From: JAPLGE01 sp964355545
Lineage (GTDB): Bacteria > Bipolaricaulota > Bipolaricaulia > UBA7950 > UBA9294
Length of the DNA stretch: 19,852 bases
Direction of reading: 5' to 3'
Assembly (NCBI GenBank): GCA_964355545.1
Contig: CAYHEK010000023.1
Span: 1-19,852, forward strand
Of the stretch, positions 16,147 through 19,852 are shown in pieces. The first letter of the stretch is position 1. Each line of letters opens with the position of its first letter. The notes beneath the pieces were generated by a model. It worked only from the letters and a program-made list of their open reading frames with translations, made no database searches and was not told where the DNA came from. The translations under genes were made by a program, and so were the position numbers.

Positions 16147-16160
16147 AGGGGCGAGCCCCT
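16147..16160. other. GC hairpin after the transport cluster
   Basis: AGGGG, CGAG, CCCCT form a 5-bp stem with a 4-nt loop 7 nt after the permease stop. There is no U-tract, so it is a poor intrinsic terminator, though it is the only hairpin before gyrA. Apart from one missing T it matches the palindrome in the spoVS promoter (9056-9072). Confidence 0.45.
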
Positions 16161-16182
16161 CCCGGTCGCGTGCAACTTAACC

Positions 16183-16211
16183 TTGCATCCAATCCACTCT
16201 TTCGGTAATCT
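16183..16211 (+). promoter_or_regulatory. Candidate gyrA-tyrS promoter
   Basis: TTGCAT (16183-16188), a 17-nt spacer and TAATCT (16206-16211). Only the key positions (TTG; TA...T) match consensus, so the call is tentative. The start would be near 16218, with a leader of about 24 nt before the gyrA ATG. Confidence 0.4.
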
Positions 16212-16241
16212 TTCCCAACAAACGCAGAAGGGCGGTCGGCC

Positions 16242-18644
16242 ATGGAGAAGATCGAGCGGACGTTCATCGAAGACGAGATGGAGCAGTCCTACATCAACTA
16301 CGCGATGAGCGTCATCCGCGGCCGAGCGATCCCCGACGTCCGCGACGGCCTGAAGCCGGTGCAGCGGCGGATCCTCTACGGCATCTCCGAGCTAGGCCTC
16401 GACCCGGACAAGCCGCACAAGAAGGCGGCGCGCATCGTGGGGGAAGTGATGGGGAAATTCCACCCCCACGGTGACGTGGCGATCTACGACACCATGGTCG
16501 GGATGGCCCAGCCCTTCTCCTACCGCTACCCCCTGGTCGACGGCCAAGGAAACTTCGGGTCGATCGACGGGGACGAGCCCGCGGCGATGCGCTACACCGA
16601 GGCGCGCCTCACGTCCATCGCGACGGAGTTCCTCGAGGAGCTCGGCGAGAAGACGGTCGACTGGATGCCGAACTTCGACGACTCGCTCAAAGAGCCGGTC
16701 GTCCTCCCGACAAAGGTGCCGCACCTTCTGATGAACGGGGCGTGGGGGATCTCTGTCGGGATGACGACGCAGATCCCACCGCACAACTTGAGCGAACTCG
16801 TGGAAGGGATCATCCACCTGATGGACCACCCAGAGGTCTCGGTGAACGACCTCCTCGCTCACATCCCTGGCCCGGACTTCCCCACGGGCGGGATCATCCT
16901 GGGGAGGGACGGGATCGAGGAGATGTACCGCACCGGCCAGGGGAAGCTCACACTGCGGGGCAAAGCCACGATCGAAGACCACACGATCTTGATCAGCGAG
17001 ATCCCCTACCAGGTGCGCAAGTCGGCGATCGTCGAGGTGATCGCCGAGAAGGCGCGCTCGGGCGAGATCGACGGGATCGCCGACCTGCGCGATGAATCCG
17101 ATCGCTCGGGGCTGCGCGTGGTGGTCGAGCTGAAGCAGACGGCGAACGCAAACGTCGTCCTGAACCAGCTCTTCAAGTTCACTCCCCTCGAGCGAACCTT
17201 CGCCGCCGTCTTCCTCGTCATCCTCGACGGGAACCCGCGCACCCTCTCCCTGAAGGAGATCCTGAACTCGTTCATCGACTTCCGCAGGCAGGTGGTGCGA
17301 CGCCGCACCGAACACCGCCAGGAGGTGGCCCGCCAGCGCGCCCACATCCTTGAAGGATACCGGACCGCCCTCGCCCACCTCGATCGGACGATCGAGATTC
17401 TGCGCAAGGCGAAGGACGCTTCCACGGCCGCCGCCCACCTCAAGGAGGAGCTCGCCCTCACGGACGAGCAGACCGACGCCATCCTGAAGATGCGCCTGTC
17501 GCAACTCACGGCACTCGAGCGCGAGAAGATCGACACCGAGCACAAGGAGAAGCTTGAGGCGATCGCGGAGTACGCGCGGATCCTGGGAAGCGAGATCCTG
17601 CTCGATGAGACGATCAAACGCGAGCTGCGCGAGGTTGCCGACAAGCACGGCGACGAGCGCCGGACCCTGATCACGGACGAGGAGGGCGAGGTCGACTTTG
17701 TAGGCCTCATTCCCGACTACGACCTGATGGCCTGTGTCACCCAGAAGGGCTACGCCAACGCTCCCCGGGCGAGCGACTTCAAGAGTCAAGGGCGCGGCGG
17801 CAAGGGAGTCATCGGCCAGAGGACGAAGGAAGACGACTACATCTGCTGCACGACACTCGTCAACGCGCGCGACGACCTCCTCTTCTTCACCGATCACCGC
17901 CAGGTCTACCGGACTCAAGGGTACAAGCTCCCGTCCCTGAAGCGAGACTCACTCGGGAAGAACCTGCGCAACCTGATCGCGCTCAGCCAGGAGGAGGTCG
18001 TCCGCACGATCCTTCCGGTCCGAAGTTTCACCGAGGTCGAGGACCGCGTCTGCCTCATGGCGACGGCGAACGGGATCGTGAACAAGAATCGCCTCGCCGA
18101 CTACGCGAACGTCTACACGGGCGGGATCATCGCTCTGAACGCGGACGAGGACGACCGGCTCGTGGACGTGGCCGCAAGCAGCGGGGACGGGGAGCTCGTC
18201 CTCGCCACCCAAAAGGGGCAGACGATCCGCTTCCGCGAGGAGGAGGTCCGTCTGACCAAACGCCCCTCGCGTGGGGTGATCGGGATCCGCCTGGAGGAGG
18301 GGGATCGCGTGATCGGGATGGCCGCCCTGGAGCGCGAGCTGACCCTGGACAGGAAGCTCCTCATGGTGACCGAGCGCGGCTACGGCAAACGCGTCTCGCT
18401 CGTCGATTTCCCGCTCCAGGGACGCGGCGGCAAGGGGGTCCTCGGGACGAAACTCGATCGCGACTCCGGCCCGCTCGTCTCCATCGCTGTCGTCTCAGAC
18501 CAGGACGAGATCATCCTCATCACCGAAGCCAAGGTGATCCGCATCTTCGCGGGCGAGATCAACACCTACGGCCGCTACGCCCGCGGGGTGCGCCTGATCC
18601 AGCTCGAGGAGGAGGACCGGATCGTCGCCGTGATCAAGACGTAA
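16242..18644 (+). CDS. gyrA: DNA gyrase subunit A
   Basis: Breakage-reunion subunit of the type IIA topoisomerase that introduces negative supercoils with GyrB. It has 800 residues, a normal length. The winged-helix/tower core includes INYAMSVIRGRAIPDVRDGL (18-37), KFHPHGDVAIYDT (72-84) and AAMRYTEARL with catalytic Tyr118. The coiled coil and its small globular end lie around 350-475. The C-terminal beta-pinwheel starts near 485 and carries QGRGGKG at 516-522 (GyrA box, canonical QRRGGKG) and again at 726-732. The box argues for GyrA rather than ParC. Val79 occupies the E. coli Ser83 position; the Asp87 equivalent (Asp83) is kept. Only a weak AAGGGCGG precedes the ATG. tyrS follows after 10 nt. 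gyrB is not in the window. Confidence 0.95.
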   Translation: MEKIERTFIEDEMEQSYINYAMSVIRGRAIPDVRDGLKPVQRRILYGISELGLDPDKPHKKAARIVGEVMGKFHPHGDVAIYDTMVGMAQPFSYRYPLVDGQGNFGSIDGDEPAAMRYTEARLTSIATEFLEELGEKTVDWMPNFDDSLKEPVVLPTKVPHLLMNGAWGISVGMTTQIPPHNLSELVEGIIHLMDHPEVSVNDLLAHIPGPDFPTGGIILGRDGIEEMYRTGQGKLTLRGKATIEDHTILISEIPYQVRKSAIVEVIAEKARSGEIDGIADLRDESDRSGLRVVVELKQTANANVVLNQLFKFTPLERTFAAVFLVILDGNPRTLSLKEILNSFIDFRRQVVRRRTEHRQEVARQRAHILEGYRTALAHLDRTIEILRKAKDASTAAAHLKEELALTDEQTDAILKMRLSQLTALEREKIDTEHKEKLEAIAEYARILGSEILLDETIKRELREVADKHGDERRTLITDEEGEVDFVGLIPDYDLMACVTQKGYANAPRASDFKSQGRGGKGVIGQRTKEDDYICCTTLVNARDDLLFFTDHRQVYRTQGYKLPSLKRDSLGKNLRNLIALSQEEVVRTILPVRSFTEVEDRVCLMATANGIVNKNRLADYANVYTGGIIALNADEDDRLVDVAASSGDGELVLATQKGQTIRFREEEVRLTKRPSRGVIGIRLEEGDRVIGMAALERELTLDRKLLMVTERGYGKRVSLVDFPLQGRGGKGVLGTKLDRDSGPLVSIAVVSDQDEIILITEAKVIRIFAGEINTYGRYARGVRLIQLEEEDRIVAVIKT

Positions 18645-18654
18645 GGGGGAGAGA

Positions 18655-19851
18655 GTGAACCAAGCGATCGAAGAGGCGATGGAGAGGATCGAGCAGGGGA
18701 CGGCTTGCCTCATCCCGCGCGAGGAGCTCGCGGAGCGCCTTGCGCGCTCAAAGAAGACCGGGAAACCCTTGCGCGTGAAGCTCGGGATCGACCCCTCCGC
18801 CCCCCACCTCACCCTCGGCCATTCCGTGCCGCTCCGCAAGATGCGGCTCTTCCAGGACCTCGGCCACATCGGAGTCCTCGTCGTCGGGGACTTCACACGC
18901 CGGATCGGCGACCCCTCCGGCCGCGCCTCCACCCGGCCGCTCATGAGCGAGGAGGAGATCCGCCGCAACATGCGGACCTACGAGGAGCAGGCGTTCAAGA
19001 TCCTCGATCCCAAACGGACCGAGGTCCGCTACAACTCCGAATGGCTAGGGGGCCTCACCTTCGCCGGTGTGATCGAGCTTGCCTCCAAGTACACCGTGGC
19101 GCGGATGCTCGAGCGCGAGGACTTCACGAAAAGGATGGAAGAGAACCGTCCGATCAGCATCCTCGAGCTCCTCTACCCCCTCGCCCAGGCGTACGACTCG
19201 GTGGCCATCCAGGCGGACGTCGAGCTCGGGGGGAACGACCAGCGCTTCAACCTCCTCGCCGGCCGGGAGATCCAGCGCGAGTACGGCCAGGAGCCGCAGA
19301 TCGTGCTCACGGTCCCCCTCCTGATCGGGACGGACGGGGTGAAGAGCATGAGCCAGTCGCAGGGGAACTATGTGGGGATTGGCGAGGAGCCCACTGAGAT
19401 CTTCGGAAAGCTCCTCGCGATTCCCGACGCCCTCCTTCCCGACTACTTCCTCTACCTGACCGACGTCCCCTACGAGTCGGTCTCCTCGCTTCCCCCGCGC
19501 GACGCCAAACGACGACTGGCATGGGAGATCGTCGCCATGTACCACGGAAAGGAGGCCGCAGACTCCGCCCGCGAGGAGTTCGACCGCATCTTCATCCGCC
19601 ACGAGCGGCCGAGCGAAGTCCCCAAGGTCCAAATCGACCGCGCGCTCGTCAAGAAGAACGGGACGATCTGGGTGATCGACCTCCTCGAGGCCTCCGGCCT
19701 CGTGAAGAGCCGCGCCGAGGCGAAGCGCCTGATCGCTCAGGGCGGGGTGAAGATCGAAGAGGCTCGCGTCGCCTCCGAGGACGTCGACGTCCCGTTCGCT
19801 CCCCCCATCCTCATTCAGGTTGGCAAGCGCGCCTTCGCCGAAGCGATCTAG
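18655..19851 (+). CDS. tyrS: Tyrosyl-tRNA synthetase
   Basis: Class I synthetase charging tRNA-Tyr; 398 residues, complete, ending one base before the window edge. The Rossmann core shows KLGIDPSAPHLTLGH (42-56), LVVGDFTRRIGDPSGR (75-90), YPLAQAYDSV and LGGNDQRFN (191-199), typical of the second bacterial TyrRS group (TyrZ-like). The KMSKS loop reads SMSQSQGNYVGI (231-242). The C-terminal S4-like RNA-binding domain covers about 338-395 (DLLEASGLVKSRAEAKRLI, GGVKI). Signature deviations: Thr53 in place of the first His of HIGH (TLGH), and Ser/Gln for both Lys of KMSKS. The start is GTG, preceded closely by GGGGGA and 10 nt after gyrA, so the two are probably co-transcribed. Confidence 0.96.
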   Translation: MNQAIEEAMERIEQGTACLIPREELAERLARSKKTGKPLRVKLGIDPSAPHLTLGHSVPLRKMRLFQDLGHIGVLVVGDFTRRIGDPSGRASTRPLMSEEEIRRNMRTYEEQAFKILDPKRTEVRYNSEWLGGLTFAGVIELASKYTVARMLEREDFTKRMEENRPISILELLYPLAQAYDSVAIQADVELGGNDQRFNLLAGREIQREYGQEPQIVLTVPLLIGTDGVKSMSQSQGNYVGIGEEPTEIFGKLLAIPDALLPDYFLYLTDVPYESVSSLPPRDAKRRLAWEIVAMYHGKEAADSAREEFDRIFIRHERPSEVPKVQIDRALVKKNGTIWVIDLLEASGLVKSRAEAKRLIAQGGVKIEEARVASEDVDVPFAPPILIQVGKRAFAEAI

Positions 19852-19852
19852 T

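Noticed and set aside
16392..17918. Minus-strand open frame (508 codons) opposite gyrA
   Set aside because: Antisense shadow of a well-conserved gyrase gene, with biased composition and no recognisable motif.

Overview
The window is 19.85 kb of GC-rich, gene-dense bacterial chromosome with strong third-position G/C bias and very short intergenic gaps. It holds fourteen protein-coding genes, no tRNA, rRNA, CRISPR array or transposon, and one scaffold gap of exactly 100 N (11160-11259). The mix of SpoVS, pyruvate phosphate dikinase, two family-5 peptide/oligosaccharide ABC systems whose binding proteins lack a lipobox cysteine, and an OppC with a long extracytoplasmic insertion suits an anaerobic, possibly thermophilic, deep-branching lineage (a Candidatus Bipolaricaulota/Acetothermia-like or Thermotogota-like genome). 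That placement is inference; no rRNA or marker phylogeny is available here.

Layout. At 70-1575 (+) lies a family-5 solute-binding protein. It converges, with interlocked stop codons, on a minus-strand cluster read from about 9041 down to 1572: spoVS, argS, ftsY, ppdK, dppB-like and dppC-like. A near-consensus sigma-70 type promoter (9048-9076) drives spoVS, and the spacings (28 nt, overlap, 27 nt, 75 nt, 35-nt overlap) fit one long transcript. A weaker internal promoter may serve the permease pair. Diverging from spoVS on the plus strand is an unrecognised membrane-anchored protein (9265 to the gap). It appears to contain two degenerate copies of a peptidase-MA-like fold with no zinc motif.

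After the gap comes a plus-strand transport cluster (11277-16140): an exported protein made almost entirely of seven HEAT-like units of 32-35 residues, a second family-5 binding protein, a strong intercistronic hairpin, and two permeases. A good promoter at 11093-11122 probably drives it. The window ends with gyrA and tyrS, 10 nt apart, behind their own candidate promoter.

How they work together. The two transport sets would import peptides or oligosaccharides, but neither has its ATPase subunits here, so those must be encoded elsewhere. SpoVS, ArgS, FtsY, PPDK and a permease pair in one apparent operon join a small nucleic-acid-binding protein to translation, membrane targeting and the pyruvate/PEP node. 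The two least explained genes are the exported HEAT-like solenoid in the transporter operon and the tandem pseudo-protease-like membrane protein. Both class I tRNA synthetases in the window have Thr in place of the first His of the HIGH motif.
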